Origin: Bacteroidales bacterium
GTDB taxonomy: Bacteria > Bacteroidota > Bacteroidia > Bacteroidales > Paludibacteraceae
Direction: 5' to 3'
DNA: 64,000 nucleotides
NCBI GenBank assembly: GCA_012837935.1
Contig: DUQG01000038.1
Location: 124,001-188,000 of the forward strand
Positions 26,601 through 35,521 of the stretch are shown in pieces (the stretch's first letter is position 1; each line of letters opens with the position of its first letter). Below the pieces are notes generated by a model. It was not told where the DNA came from. It did no database searches and saw only the letters and a list, made by a program, of their open reading frames with translations. Made by a program: the position numbers and the translations under genes.

Positions 26601-26764
26601 TATTTTTGCACCATTGACGTTAGCGTGTCTTCCAATGTCTTTATTAAAAGTTGCTCTTGCTGAGCAGGTGTAAGCGGTGCTAACGAGTCCTGTGTGTTTT
26701 GTGCAAAGAGTGTAGTTGCAAAAGTAAAAAATAGTATGTAGATATATATTCTGTGTTTCAACAT
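23696..26764 (-). CDS. Large secreted amidase-like protein with golvesin-type and FN3 domains
   Basis: A 1022-residue exported protein, often labelled xanthan lyase in databases. Signal peptide first; residues 195-260 (WQSHGRYYN, QTVEDLHTQ) begin a split amidase_3-like catalytic domain that resumes at about 470-640 (AFHTDAGIRKND, TMLLEMLSHQNFADM). Between them, about 275-385, is a golvesin-like beta domain (GEYAVYVSYKTVP, STWIYLGHFYFEKG). A fibronectin III module follows near 655-720 and a Rossmann-like C-terminal part to the end. Likely peptidoglycan-directed hydrolase; substrate unproven. The name xanthan lyase has no support in the visible motifs. Confidence 0.8.
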   Translation of the reverse strand: MLKHRIYIYILFFTFATTLFAQNTQDSLAPLTPAQQEQLLIKTLEDTLTSMVQKYASVGRVRIKKLTPYNKLKKVALTTNETLSYLPLRPENVDSIYGLVTQILQSQYPNYTVSIASDDRELVELIPGIYRKGNKNPIRRFRVSPTSYPLVRNLSQPNKVTNGLQNRHLAVWQSHGRYYNQSGEKWMWQRPVLFQTVEDLHTQSYVLPFLVPMLENAGAVVMLPRERDKQLHEVIVDNDKNTHSSDFKTDNSIWQKGILNGFGHFQLTYTEKQNPFEMGSYLQANTTNDKSKVSETIYTPNIPESGEYAVYVSYKTVPSSTRDARYTIKHAGGETSFTVNQNMGGSTWIYLGHFYFEKGKKGAVSLSNFSSEKDKIVTADAVKIGGGMGNINRKRANQIIKTKVGKGRRRRTVTRVKEYTNYSTSQYPRITEGARYWLQWAGAPDTIYSRTDFQNDYSDDFQSRGFWVNYITGGSSVLPSEKGLGIPIDMAFAFHTDAGIRKNDSIIGTLAIYTVDNSDKKKFYKNNVSRWNAREMTDIIQTQIVDDVRKTFNPDWNRRGLWNRSYSESRVPEVPTMLLEMLSHQNFADMKYGLDPRFRFTVSRAIYKGMLRYISLANEQDYVVQPLPVEAFSTRFVSDSLVELSWQAVEDKLEPTATPDSYIVYTRIDDGGFDNGELVKTTKFTKTITSGKIYSFKVEAINSGGKSFPSEILSIYKANNNKPTVLIINGFNRISGPKAFTQGSNIAGFNTTYDAGVPYLYDISFTGNQNEFRRSKPYISDANPGHGASNTDFEDKEIAGNSFDYPFLHGKAIKAAGHSFVSTSRASVEQGKIKLTDYRIVDLILGKERQIINPLDSSKRDFKVFTPDLRKSIENFAKSGGNLFISGANIVSDLVIANNSTNFERNFIENVLKIKWHADKINNLSKVEIISSPIKHFHKQDFTFHAKPNKDSYFVEAPDVIIPASNKAHKIGEYSESRMSAGIAYKGKYGICALGFPFETIKEEDEREKLMKSILHFFMEGK

Positions 26765-26963
26765 TATTTGTTTTAAGTAAAAAGTTTTGAAAATTCGCTT
26801 TGTTGTAATCGCGCCCTGAGTAAGTCAGCGCCTAAACGCAATCAATTTCATCATATTATTTGCTTTCATTTAACAACTAACTCGGGGTGCGACTAATAAT
26901 TGCGGGTAATCATCATTCATTAAAGTTCAACTGCCTGCAAATTTACTAATTTATGATGAAACA

Positions 26964-26998
26964 AAAACGGAGCGAACTCAGTTCACTCCGTTTTTTTT
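26964..26998 (-). terminator. Rho-independent terminator of ppiD
   Basis: On the minus strand, a stem of about 15 bp (ACGGAGTGAACTGAGTTCGC region) is framed by A and T runs, starting about 25 bp after the ppiD stop. One G-T pair in the stem. Confidence 0.85.
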
Positions 26999-27021
26999 AG
27001 TTATTTAGAATAAATTATTTA

Positions 27022-29133
27022 TTAATAGAAATTCGAGCGATTATCAACCACATTGTACTTTTCTCTTAGTTTTTGCATAATGATATATGGCAATGTTTGA
27101 GCTGTACGCATGTTCAATTGAGATGCTTCCATTTTGCTGTCGAATGGTGTTACGTCTGCTGTTTTTGCAAATGGCATAATTACATATACACCATTAAGAC
27201 CTTTAAGTGCAGCAGAAACTTTGTTTTCAACTGTAACAGATGCTTTTCCGATAATATATGGTTCCGGACCGGCATCGCCGAATTGGAATGAAGCGAAGTT
27301 AACAGCAGGTGCGGTTTTTACTTCTGTATTCAGTGCCAATGCTAAACCATCTAAAGTCGGGTTTTTAGCCAACAGGTCATTCATCTGTTTTTGAATAACT
27401 TCCGCTTTTTTATCTCTAATCAGTTCTGCTTTGATTTGTGGAGATACTTGTTCCAAACTAGCGTAACCTTTTTCGTTGACTTCTGTAACCAATGCCACCA
27501 CATAAGTATTTCTTTCGCAATCAAATACGTCCGAAATAGAACCTTGCTTGTTTTCGAAAGCCCAGCGTACAATTTGACGAGAGTGAGGAATCATATTTAC
27601 ATGCTCGCTGTTTTTATTTAATCCCATTGCAGGTCTTACTACGTAGCCTTTCTCTTTTGCAACTTCTTCAAATTTCTTAGCATCGGTGCTTGCTGCTGCA
27701 AATTGTTTTGCTTCGTTGAAGATTTGGCTGTAAGATTGGTTGCTTGGAGTAATTTTACGTTCCAAAATAGCCAATTTTACTTTTTGACGGGCAGGGGTTT
27801 TTTCCATGATTTGAAAAATCTGTGTGCCTTGTCCGGTACTCACTTTGAACAGTTCGTTTGTTCCTTTGGAGAATGCCGGGTCAGAAATATCTTTGCTTAC
27901 TGCTTCACGAGTAATCCATCCTACTTCGCCACCATTAGCAGCCATTTGAGGAGTATATTTTGCTACTAAGTCTGCAAAGTTAGCACCACCTTTTACTGCA
28001 TTTATAATGCTGTCGGCTTGTTTTTCATTTTCCGTAGGAAGCATGATAAGACGCAGTTTTACAGAGTCGGATTCCATAATTCCGGACTCCATTATGCGAG
28101 CCATAGTGTACGTGTTGTTTTGGAAAAGAGGACCAAAGTTTGCACCTGTGGAATTGCTGAATGCAAATTCTTTCAAGTGTGCAGGTACGCTCTGGCTAGT
28201 GTATTTCTGTCCTGTGTAGCTAATGTCGGACTCAGCGTTAACCAATCCGGCTACATCGTCAGTAGTTTTGAACTCTTCGCTTACACGATTAATCCACTCT
28301 TCAGCTTCTTTGAAGTCTTCTTCCAGCGGAGTTACATCAAATGCCACGTAGCTGATTGCGCGATTGGCTTCTTGTTTGAACATCTCTTTCATTTTGTCGT
28401 AGTGAGCTTTGATTTCTGCATCGCTTACGGTTACGCTAGAGTCAGAAACTGCTGTATAAGGCTGAACCACATAGTTTACGTCGCCTGTCATTTTACGAGC
28501 GTCGTAGTTGAATTTTGCTTCAATATTGTTTGCACCTACAGTTTTGCTAAGTAGTGCAATGTATTTTTCTTGCAAAATTGAGTTTTTAACTGTGTTTTCC
28601 CAGAACAACCAATAAGATTTTGCTTCGTTCAACTCCTCTTGATTTTGTTGTGAAGTATTGCTGTCAAACACAGTGCTGTAAAATTGCAATAAAGCTGGTT
28701 TGCTGAATTGTCCTGTTTGTGGATCAACGAAAACACCACGTTGCATAATAAGCGGGTGAATGTTGTTACCGATTAAGCGGTCTTTCAACTCTTCCGGACT
28801 TACGGTTAAACCCATTTTCTCAGCTTCTGCCTGTAATAATCTTTCGTTAATTAAGTTTTCCCAGATTTGAGCACGCATCTGAGCTTGTTCCGTTTCGTTG
28901 AAATCGGCTCTTCCAAACTCAATTTTGTAAACCGTATGCATCTGGTCAATTGCAGCTTGATATTCAGAGATGTGAATTTTTTCTCCTGCAACTTCAGCTA
29001 CTGTTTGTTTTGATTGATGAAATAAGGTGGAACCGGAGTTCAAAAAGTCGCCAATGATAAATGCCAATAGAGCTACCCCTACGACTATAGCAATTAAAAC
29101 ACCCTTGTTCCTAATGTTCTGTAATGTTGCCAT
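27022..29133 (-). CDS. ppiD: Peptidylprolyl isomerase / SurA-like chaperone (PpiD type)
   Basis: A 703-residue membrane-anchored periplasmic folding factor. One N-terminal transmembrane helix (GVLIAIVVGVALLAFIIGDFL), a SurA_N-type chaperone region to about residue 330, then a parvulin-like PPIC domain around 350-450 (VKLRLIMLPTENEKQADSI, NGGEVGWITREAV, DPAFSKGTNELFKV), followed by a second degenerate one. The layout matches PpiD of the SecYEG exit. Upstream is the CorC-like gene on the same strand. Confidence 0.92.
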   Translation of the reverse strand: MATLQNIRNKGVLIAIVVGVALLAFIIGDFLNSGSTLFHQSKQTVAEVAGEKIHISEYQAAIDQMHTVYKIEFGRADFNETEQAQMRAQIWENLINERLLQAEAEKMGLTVSPEELKDRLIGNNIHPLIMQRGVFVDPQTGQFSKPALLQFYSTVFDSNTSQQNQEELNEAKSYWLFWENTVKNSILQEKYIALLSKTVGANNIEAKFNYDARKMTGDVNYVVQPYTAVSDSSVTVSDAEIKAHYDKMKEMFKQEANRAISYVAFDVTPLEEDFKEAEEWINRVSEEFKTTDDVAGLVNAESDISYTGQKYTSQSVPAHLKEFAFSNSTGANFGPLFQNNTYTMARIMESGIMESDSVKLRLIMLPTENEKQADSIINAVKGGANFADLVAKYTPQMAANGGEVGWITREAVSKDISDPAFSKGTNELFKVSTGQGTQIFQIMEKTPARQKVKLAILERKITPSNQSYSQIFNEAKQFAAASTDAKKFEEVAKEKGYVVRPAMGLNKNSEHVNMIPHSRQIVRWAFENKQGSISDVFDCERNTYVVALVTEVNEKGYASLEQVSPQIKAELIRDKKAEVIQKQMNDLLAKNPTLDGLALALNTEVKTAPAVNFASFQFGDAGPEPYIIGKASVTVENKVSAALKGLNGVYVIMPFAKTADVTPFDSKMEASQLNMRTAQTLPYIIMQKLREKYNVVDNRSNFY

Positions 29134-29279
29134 TGTATTAAAATGTTGATAAAATATTTAGTTAAAAATGTATTTTTAATTTGAGGGCACGAATTTACGA
29201 AAAAAAACTGTAATACGTGCACAATTTATAGTGTTAAAATGATTTTTGATTGTTTTTTACGGATTTCTTGCCAAAAATG

Positions 29280-30530
29280 CTATGCGTTGACTTGCATTTT
29301 TACCAATTCTATTCGGTTGTTGGTTACTTTGAGAAATTTAAAGGTGAAGTTATCTATCTGAATAATTTCATTGAGTTTTGGGAAATGCTGATGCTCGTGC
29401 AAAATATATCCGGCAATGGTTGTGTAATCTTCTGAAACGGGAATGTTTAGGTTAAACAATTCATTGGCTTCTTCCACTTCCAATCTTCCGGACAGTAAAT
29501 ATTCGTTGTCGCTAATTTTTTCGGCGGTGTAATCTTTGATGTCATGTTCGTCTTCTATCTCTCCAAAAATTTCTTCCATAATATCTTCCAGCGTTACAAT
29601 TCCGGCTGTGCCACCAAACTCATCCACCACTACCGCGATACTTTTTTTCTCTTGCATAAAAGTTCTCATCAGTTTCTGAGCAGCCATATTTTCAGGCACT
29701 ATCGGGATGGTTTTTATCTGTTTCACCCAGTCTTTCTGATGCTTAAACATCTCGGAAGAGTGTATATAGCCAACTATATTATCAATATCTTCCTTGTAAA
29801 TCAAAATCTTGGAAAGTCCGGTTTCAATAAATGTCTGTTTAAGTGTATTGACATTTACATCGTATTCTAATGCCACTATTTCGGTACGTGGAACCAAACA
29901 ATCTCGCAGCTTTACATTGGAAAAATCGAGTACGTTCTGAAAAATCTTTACGTCGTTATTCAAATCCATCGCACCCTCACCCGATTCTGTGTTTTCCATT
30001 AGCAGGTAATTCAAGTCTATTCGGGAAAAAACATTTTCTTCCGTGGATGCCGGAAGGTCTGTTTTTGTGAGTTTGAATAATCGAAGTGAAAGCCAGGAAG
30101 TGAGGCGTGAAAAAGGATAAAGAATAATGTAAAACAAAAATAATAGCCACGAGAATAGACGAAGCCAAATATTGGGACGGACTTTAAAAATAGTTTTTGG
30201 AAGAAATTCGCCTACAATAATCAGTATCGTAGCTGCTACAATAATTTTTAAAATAAGACTGAGAACTTGACCTGCGGCAGCGAAATTATCTGCCAGCATA
30301 AGTGTAAAAAATAGTCCGAATGCAGCTATGCTAATATATTTTCCCACAAACATGGTAGAAATAAACTGCTGTGGGTTATTGTAGAAAATGGAAATGATGT
30401 AGGAATTAAGCGTTTTGTCTTTTTTGGCTAATTCCATACGCATGCGGTTAGATGCAATAAAAGCAGTTTCCATGCCTGCAAAAAAGAGGATGAAAACCAG
30501 CGATAAAAAGATATATCCGACGTAGTCCAA
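29280..30530 (-). CDS. CorC/HlyC family CNNM-type membrane protein
   Basis: A 416-residue protein with a DUF21/CNNM transmembrane region (residues 1-150, four hydrophobic segments; FFAGMETAFIASNRMRMEL), two CBS domains (residues 200-330; LVPRTEIVALEYDV, KKSIAVVVDEFGGTAGIVTLEDIMEEIFGEIEDEHD) and a C-terminal CorC_HlyC domain. Relatives transport Mg2+ or support metal resistance; GldE, the gliding-associated member, has the same layout. The older name haemolysin is misleading. It lies 146 bp upstream of ppiD. Confidence 0.92.
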   Translation of the reverse strand: MDYVGYIFLSLVFILFFAGMETAFIASNRMRMELAKKDKTLNSYIISIFYNNPQQFISTMFVGKYISIAAFGLFFTLMLADNFAAAGQVLSLILKIIVAATILIIVGEFLPKTIFKVRPNIWLRLFSWLLFLFYIILYPFSRLTSWLSLRLFKLTKTDLPASTEENVFSRIDLNYLLMENTESGEGAMDLNNDVKIFQNVLDFSNVKLRDCLVPRTEIVALEYDVNVNTLKQTFIETGLSKILIYKEDIDNIVGYIHSSEMFKHQKDWVKQIKTIPIVPENMAAQKLMRTFMQEKKSIAVVVDEFGGTAGIVTLEDIMEEIFGEIEDEHDIKDYTAEKISDNEYLLSGRLEVEEANELFNLNIPVSEDYTTIAGYILHEHQHFPKLNEIIQIDNFTFKFLKVTNNRIELVKMQVNA

Positions 30531-30738
30531 AAGTTGTTGTTTTGTTTAGGTTTGCTCTGAATTATCAAAGTCTTAACGAATTAAAGTGCAAAGATACAAT
30601 ATTTTAGACTTATATTCACTTTTTGTTTCTAAAAATATAATATTGTGCTTGTTTTCAGAAAGCCTTGTTCTATCTTCTTGTTTACCAGTCTGATAGATGA
30701 AGACCGTCAAATAACTTTAGCAAAAATCGACTGTTTAA

Positions 30739-30769
30739 TTTGTACATTAAAAAAAAAGCAGTATCTTTG
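30739..30769 (+). promoter_or_regulatory. tRNA-Lys promoter
   Basis: TTTG (30739-30742), exactly 19 bp, then TATCTTTG (30762-30769): an exact fit to the Bacteroidetes primary promoter, 20 bp before the first tRNA. The preceding 200 bp (30531-30738) show nothing else. Confidence 0.8.
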
Positions 30770-30789
30770 CAACCGCTTTTTGAAATTAT

Positions 30790-30862
30790 GATTCAGTAGC
30801 TCAGCAGGTAGAGCACATCCCTTTTAAGGATGGGGTCCTGGGTTCGAGCCCCAGCTGAATCA
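30790..30862 (+). tRNA. tRNA-Lys(TTT), copy 1
   Basis: A 73-nt cloverleaf: acceptor GATTCAG/CTGAATC, D arm GCTC...GAGC, anticodon arm CATCC-CTTTTAA-GGATG with anticodon TTT, T arm CTGGG-TTCGAGC-CCCAG. Discriminator A; the CCA end is not encoded (CAT follows). Confidence 0.98.
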
Positions 30863-30891
30863 CATATAAAAAAGCAAATAATAATTAAGGC

Positions 30892-30964
30892 GATTCAGTA
30901 GCTCAGCAGGTAGAGCACATCCCTTTTAAGGATGGGGTCCTGGGTTCGAGCCCCAGCTGAATCA
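30892..30964 (+). tRNA. tRNA-Lys(TTT), copy 2
   Basis: Identical over all 73 nt to copy 1 and 29 nt downstream of it, so the two form one transcript from the shared promoter. No encoded CCA. Confidence 0.98.
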
Positions 30965-30965
30965 C

Positions 30966-30997
30966 AAAAAACCAATCGAAATTTCGGTTGGTTTTTT
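30966..30997 (+). terminator. Terminator of the tRNA-Lys operon
   Basis: Palindrome AAAAAACCAATCGAAA followed by its complement with one mismatch, ending in a T6 run, directly after the second tRNA. Confidence 0.9.
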
Positions 30998-31224
30998 ATA
31001 TACCTATCCAGGAACTGGCTCTAAGCCAGCTTCTGGATTCGGTTCAAGTCAAAATTGTTGTGAGGAGTATTTCCGGTTCAAGCAAAAAAGTTGTGGGGAG
31101 GGGGAGATGGAAAACTTCCTAACTGAAAATGAACTTTGCTGTGGGGAGGTTCGGCTTCCAACTGAACATTAAAAAATTAACGGTATATATAATTGTCTTT
31201 CGACTGGAAGCCGAAAGTCCCAAC
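30998..31224. repeat. Repeat-rich spacer after the tRNA operon
   Basis: No gene. It holds hairpin family B copy 2 (31006-31038; 15-bp stem with two mismatches around TGGCT...AGCCA). It also holds an imperfect direct repeat of GGTTCAAG-CAAAA-GTTGTGAGGAG (about 31039-31067 and 31075-31100). Finally there is a wide inverted repeat, TTCGGCTTCCA at about 31150 against TGGAAGCCGAA at about 31206. The sequence GCCGAAAGTCCCAAC (31210-31224) recurs on the other strand at 22438-22452. Confidence 0.65.
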
Positions 31225-31256
31225 AAAAAAAGGATGCCTTTTGTTAGACACCCTTT
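31225..31256 (-). terminator. Terminator of the DUF349 gene
   Basis: On the minus strand an 11-bp stem (AAAGGGTGTCT / AGGCATCCTTT, two G-T pairs) with loop AACAAA is followed by a T-run, about 22 bp after the stop codon. Confidence 0.75.
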
Positions 31257-31277
31257 TTCAACTAAATTCTTTTTGGA

Positions 31278-33305
31278 TTATATATTTTCATCAATCATAT
31301 TGATTTTTTGCTCCAATAATTTACACTCTTCTTTCAGCGCTTCTATTTTTCGCTCCATTTCTTGAAGCATACCGCCACCTTTCTTTGATGAAATGCTTAA
31401 GAACCCCATGTTGTTTTCATAGGTAAGGATTTCATTTTTTAGGTTTTCGTAGGCGCGTACCAGTTTTTCACGTTCGCGGTAAAGCTTGCTTTCGCCTTTT
31501 CCGCTCATATCTTTCAGGTTGCTACGGAAAGATTCAAGTCTGCGTTGCGATGCGTCAATGTTTAGTGCATCAAACTGTGCATCCAAGGCTGTGCGATATT
31601 CTTTGTAAATCTTGTCTTTGTCTCTGTAAGGCACGTGTCCAACGGCGTTCCACTCGGCAGCTAGTGTGCGAAGTGCAGCCAGCGTTTCGGAAGGGTTGTC
31701 AGTCTTAGTAAATGCTTTAATCTTTTCGATGATGGCTTTTTTCATCTCAAGATTTTTAAGTTCCTCGCCTCGTTTGCTGGAAACATTTTTGTTTCGCTGT
31801 TCAAAGAAGTAGTCGCAAGCCGTGATAAAGCGTTTCCAAACTTCATCTGAATATTTTTTCTGCACCGGACCTATTGTTTTCCACTCTTTTTGAATTTTGA
31901 TAAACTCATCAGTAGTAACTTTCCAATTGGTACTGTCTTTTAGTGCTTCTGCTTTTTCGCAAAGTGCTTTCTTCTTCTCTAAGTTTTCTGCCAGTGTGTT
32001 TTTTACTTCTTTATAGAATTCACCTTTAGCTGCAAAAAACTTATCGCAAGCCGCGCGGTAACGTTGATATACTTTTTGGTTGGCTTTGCGTGGTGCAAAT
32101 CCGATGGTTCGCCACTGTTCTTGTAATTCGAGAACCTCTTTTGTGGTATTTTCCCAATCTTTGAAAGTGGTTAGTTTGGCAGTATCTATAGCTTCCAGTT
32201 GTTCGCAAAGCTCGTTTTTCTTCTCTAGGTTTTTCTCTTCCATAGCACGTATCTCATCGAAATGAGCTTGGTGCTTTCTGTTAATTACAGTTGAAGCAGC
32301 TTTGAATTTTCCCCAAACTTCTTCACGTAAGTCACGTGCTACGGGACCTAGCTCGCGCCACTCTTCGTGTAGTTTTTGAAGTTGGCGGAAAGCAGAAACT
32401 ACATCTTGCTCTGCATCAAGTGTTTCTGCAGCTTCAATCAGTTTTGTTTTTGCCTCCAGATTTTTTCTGAAGTCGTACTCACGTAGTTCGTTGTTGATTT
32501 TTATTAAATCCCAAAATGCTTCTTGTTGCTGATTGTATGCTCTCCAAAGTTCATTTTCAGCGGATGGCGGCACCGCTCCGGTGTTTTTCCATTCTTGTTG
32601 TAACTGTCTGAAAGTGTTGATGTTGGCGGAAACGTCTTCTTTGCTTTCAACCAAAACCTTAATCTGTTCGATGATATGGTTTTTTCTTAACAAGTTGTTT
32701 TCACGTTGTTTTTCCAGTTCAGCAGCCAACTTAGCTTTTTTAGCTTTAAACTCACCTAATAACTCCTTGAATTCGGTTTCCAGCTCAGGTGTGTTTGGAA
32801 TAAAATCAATCTCTTCACCGCCATTTGCAATAAACTCAGCTTTCTGCTTTTCAGTTTCAATTTTACTTTTTTTGTAAAATTGCTGTTTGATGGTTTCTAC
32901 TTCATCTTTAACCTCTTCTACCTCTAAAGTGACCAACTCTTTAAGGCGTGCTACAAGTACCGACTTGGTCATTTCAGCTATTTCAACCACGTTGTCAATC
33001 TCTTCATCGAGCATTTCATCATCGTCATCTTCTTCCTCTACGGTTGCAACTAGCAAATCATCGTCAGGATCGGCAGCCTCAGTTTCCACGGTAGCTTTTT
33101 CTTCCGTTGGTGCGGTGCTTTCTTCCGTAGTTGTTGTTTCTTCAGAAGCAGCAATTTCTTCAGCAACCGTTTCGGTTACTTCTTCTTGTACTTCTGTGTT
33201 AGCAGTTGGCTGAATAGTAGTTTCCTGTACAGTTTCTTCCGGTTTAATCTGTTCTTGCAGATTGTCCTTGTCGATTAAAGAGTCTTGTGGGTTCATTGTC
33301 TTCAA
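31278..33305 (-). CDS. DUF349 repeat protein
   Basis: A 675-residue cytoplasmic protein. The first 110 residues are a highly acidic Glu/Thr/Ala-rich low-complexity region (EEEDDDDEMLDEEID). The rest is at least four DUF349 helical repeats, each with a W-E-L or W-K-x-IG core: EWRELGPVARDLREEVWGKF, EQWRTIGFAPRKANQKVYQRY, EWKTIGPVQKKYSDEVWKRF, EWNAVGHVPYRDKDKIYKEY. A coiled coil ends the protein. I recall DUF349 proteins having been linked to RNA binding, but the role in Bacteroidetes is not established. Single gene with its own terminator. Confidence 0.9.
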   Translation of the reverse strand: MKTMNPQDSLIDKDNLQEQIKPEETVQETTIQPTANTEVQEEVTETVAEEIAASEETTTTEESTAPTEEKATVETEAADPDDDLLVATVEEEDDDDEMLDEEIDNVVEIAEMTKSVLVARLKELVTLEVEEVKDEVETIKQQFYKKSKIETEKQKAEFIANGGEEIDFIPNTPELETEFKELLGEFKAKKAKLAAELEKQRENNLLRKNHIIEQIKVLVESKEDVSANINTFRQLQQEWKNTGAVPPSAENELWRAYNQQQEAFWDLIKINNELREYDFRKNLEAKTKLIEAAETLDAEQDVVSAFRQLQKLHEEWRELGPVARDLREEVWGKFKAASTVINRKHQAHFDEIRAMEEKNLEKKNELCEQLEAIDTAKLTTFKDWENTTKEVLELQEQWRTIGFAPRKANQKVYQRYRAACDKFFAAKGEFYKEVKNTLAENLEKKKALCEKAEALKDSTNWKVTTDEFIKIQKEWKTIGPVQKKYSDEVWKRFITACDYFFEQRNKNVSSKRGEELKNLEMKKAIIEKIKAFTKTDNPSETLAALRTLAAEWNAVGHVPYRDKDKIYKEYRTALDAQFDALNIDASQRRLESFRSNLKDMSGKGESKLYREREKLVRAYENLKNEILTYENNMGFLSISSKKGGGMLQEMERKIEALKEECKLLEQKINMIDENI

Positions 33306-33469
33306 ATTTTTCTATTCGGATTTTTGTTCCGAAAATGAGTACCAAAATAAAAAGCAAAAGTAAGGATTTTTTTTTAATAATATAGTAAAATCATTCTAAA
33401 TTGTTGAATTTAGCTATCTTTCGCTAATAAATAGAATGAAAATTTAGATTGATAGTTTGTTTTTTAGTC

Positions 33470-34225
33470 TTACTTTCTATGTGAAATATAAGTGTTTGCT
33501 TGTTGTGTCGGATTGATTTGTATATCGTTTATCATTACATGTGGCGGACGAGTTACAATAAACTCCAGTGCGTCTGCAATGTCTTCTGCATGAAGTGGTT
33601 CAAGACCTTTGTAAACGTTTTTTGCTTTTTCTGCATCGCCGTGATATCTCACCAATGAAAACTCTGTTTCTGCCATTCCCGGTGAGATGGAACTTACACG
33701 AATCCCGTGTTTTACTAAATCAATACGCATCCCTTTGGTCAGCGCATTTACAGCGTGTTTTGTGGCGCAGTACACATGTCCGCCGGGATAAACCTCAATA
33801 CCGGCTATGGATGAGATGTTGACAATATGTCCGCTTTGATTTTTTATCATTCCGGGAATAATCAACTTAGAAATGTAAAGCAAACCTTTTACATTTGTAT
33901 CAATCATTCGCTCGAAGTCATCCAAATTACTTTCATTAAATGGTGATGCGCCTGCAGCTAATCCGGCATTATTAACTAGCAGGTCGATGTTTTGAAACTC
34001 ACTTGGAAGGGATTCAAGGTTTTCCTTACACTGTTGATTGTTGCGCACGTCAAAACATAACGACAAAACAGGAACGGAATATTTTTCTTTAATTTCTTTT
34101 TCAAGGCTTTCTAGTAACTCCTTTCTTCTGCCTGTAATAATAACCTGATAGCCTAATTTAGCTAAACGAAGTGCTATCTCTCTACCAAATCCGGAAGTGG
34201 TACCGGTAATTAATGCTGTTTTCAT
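33470..34225 (-). CDS. Short-chain dehydrogenase (YdfG-like)
   Basis: A 251-residue NAD(P)-dependent oxidoreductase with the classical SDR motifs: TGTTSGFGREIA (cofactor loop), NNAG near residue 88, catalytic Ser in NISSIAG and Tyr/Lys in YCATK. The Arg pair in ITGRRKELL suggests NADP preference. YdfG relatives oxidise L-allo-threonine and 3-hydroxy acids; the substrate here is not determined. It lies downstream of ribBA on the same strand, separated by an 87-bp repetitive spacer. Confidence 0.9.
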   Translation of the reverse strand: MKTALITGTTSGFGREIALRLAKLGYQVIITGRRKELLESLEKEIKEKYSVPVLSLCFDVRNNQQCKENLESLPSEFQNIDLLVNNAGLAAGASPFNESNLDDFERMIDTNVKGLLYISKLIIPGMIKNQSGHIVNISSIAGIEVYPGGHVYCATKHAVNALTKGMRIDLVKHGIRVSSISPGMAETEFSLVRYHGDAEKAKNVYKGLEPLHAEDIADALEFIVTRPPHVMINDIQINPTQQANTYISHRK

Positions 34226-34312
34226 TTTTCTATTGTTGGGTGTTGGATGTGTGATGTATGATGTATGATATTTGATGTTGTAGGGTGCTTGCCGCTTACT
34301 GCTACAAACTGA

Positions 34313-35521
34313 CTACATACTACTAAGCTTGTGCCCCATTCGTTTTTTCTTGGTTTGCATATAAAATGCGTTGTGTCTGTTGGGTTTTATTTCTAAAGGA
34401 ACATTTTCCACAATTGAAAGTCCGTAGGATTCCAATCCAATTCGTTTTTTGGGATTATTTGTCATCAATCGAAGTTTGCAAGCACCTATTTCTCTAAGTA
34501 TCTGAGCACCCACGCCGTAGTCGCGTTCATCAGCGTTAAAGCCAAGGTGCAAATTAGCGTCAACCGTGTCAAGTCCTTCTTCTTGAAGTTTATAGGCTTT
34601 GATTTTATTCATTAATCCAATGCCACGACCTTCCTGATTCATATAAACAATCACCCCTTTTCCTTCTTTTTCAATAAGTTCCATCGCTTTATGAAGCTGT
34701 TCGCCACACTCACAGCGCAAAGAGCCAAAAATATCGCCTGTCATGCAGGATGAGTGGACTCTTGCCAAAATAGCTTCATCCGATTTCCATTCGCCTTTTA
34801 TTAGTGCAATATGCTCAAGTCCGTTAGATATTTGGCGGAAAGGAATTAGCTTGAAATGACCGTAAGCTGTAGGCATATCTACCTCATCGCCACGCTCTAT
34901 AAGGGATTCTGTGCGAATTCTGAATGCAATTAAATCGGCAATAGAGATGATTTTCATATCGTGTTTTTCCGCAATTTTCATCAAATCCGGAAGTCTAGCC
35001 ATACTTCCGTCGTCATTCATTATCTCTATAAGAGCGCCAGCGGGATTTAATCCGGCAAGTCGTGCCAAGTCAACCGCTGCTTCCGTATGTCCTGCACGAC
35101 GCAATACACCTTTGTTTCGTGCTCTTAGCGGGAAAATATGTCCCGGTCTGCCAAAAGTATCCGGCGTTGAATTTGGGTCTGCCAATGCTTGAAGAGTAGC
35201 GGCTCTATCATGGATGGAAACACCTGTGGTACAGCCTTCCAGCTTATCAACACTTACCGTAAATGGGGTAGAGTGGATGGACGTATTTACTTCCGATTGC
35301 ATTTCCAACTCCAATTCATCGCATCTGCTTTCGGTTAAGGTTGCGCAAAGTACACCGCGTCCGTGTTTGAGCATAAAGTTGACCATTTCCGGCGTAACTT
35401 TTTCTGCAGCACAAATAAAATCGCCTTCGTTTTCACGGTCTTCATCGTCCACTACAATTACAAATTTGCCGTTTTTAATGTCTTCAATTGCATCTTCTAT
35501 TTTATCCAATTTCATTTTCAT
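34313..35521 (-). CDS. ribBA: RibBA: DHBP synthase / GTP cyclohydrolase II
   Basis: Bifunctional enzyme for both entry steps of riboflavin synthesis. The 402-residue product has the N-terminal DHBP synthase domain ([36 protein letters not shown]) and C-terminal GTP cyclohydrolase II (zinc site [18 protein letters not shown], then [14 protein letters not shown]). I moved the start from 35587 to 35521, because the extra 22 residues ([12 protein letters not shown]) lie upstream of the normal [17 protein letters not shown] start. Downstream of lptF/G on the same strand. Confidence 0.95.
   Translation of the reverse strand: MKMKLDKIEDAIEDIKNGKFVIVVDDEDRENEGDFICAAEKVTPEMVNFMLKHGRGVLCATLTESRCDELELEMQSEVNTSIHSTPFTVSVDKLEGCTTGVSIHDRAATLQALADPNSTPDTFGRPGHIFPLRARNKGVLRRAGHTEAAVDLARLAGLNPAGALIEIMNDDGSMARLPDLMKIAEKHDMKIISIADLIAFRIRTESLIERGDEVDMPTAYGHFKLIPFRQISNGLEHIALIKGEWKSDEAILARVHSSCMTGDIFGSLRCECGEQLHKAMELIEKEGKGVIVYMNQEGRGIGLMNKIKAYKLQEEGLDTVDANLHLGFNADERDYGVGAQILREIGACKLRLMTNNPKKRIGLESYGLSIVENVPLEIKPNRHNAFYMQTKKKRMGHKLSSM

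Noticed and set aside
32887-33213. Ser/Thr/Val-rich 108-aa ORF
   Set aside because: Antisense shadow of the acidic Glu/Asp-rich region of the DUF349 protein.
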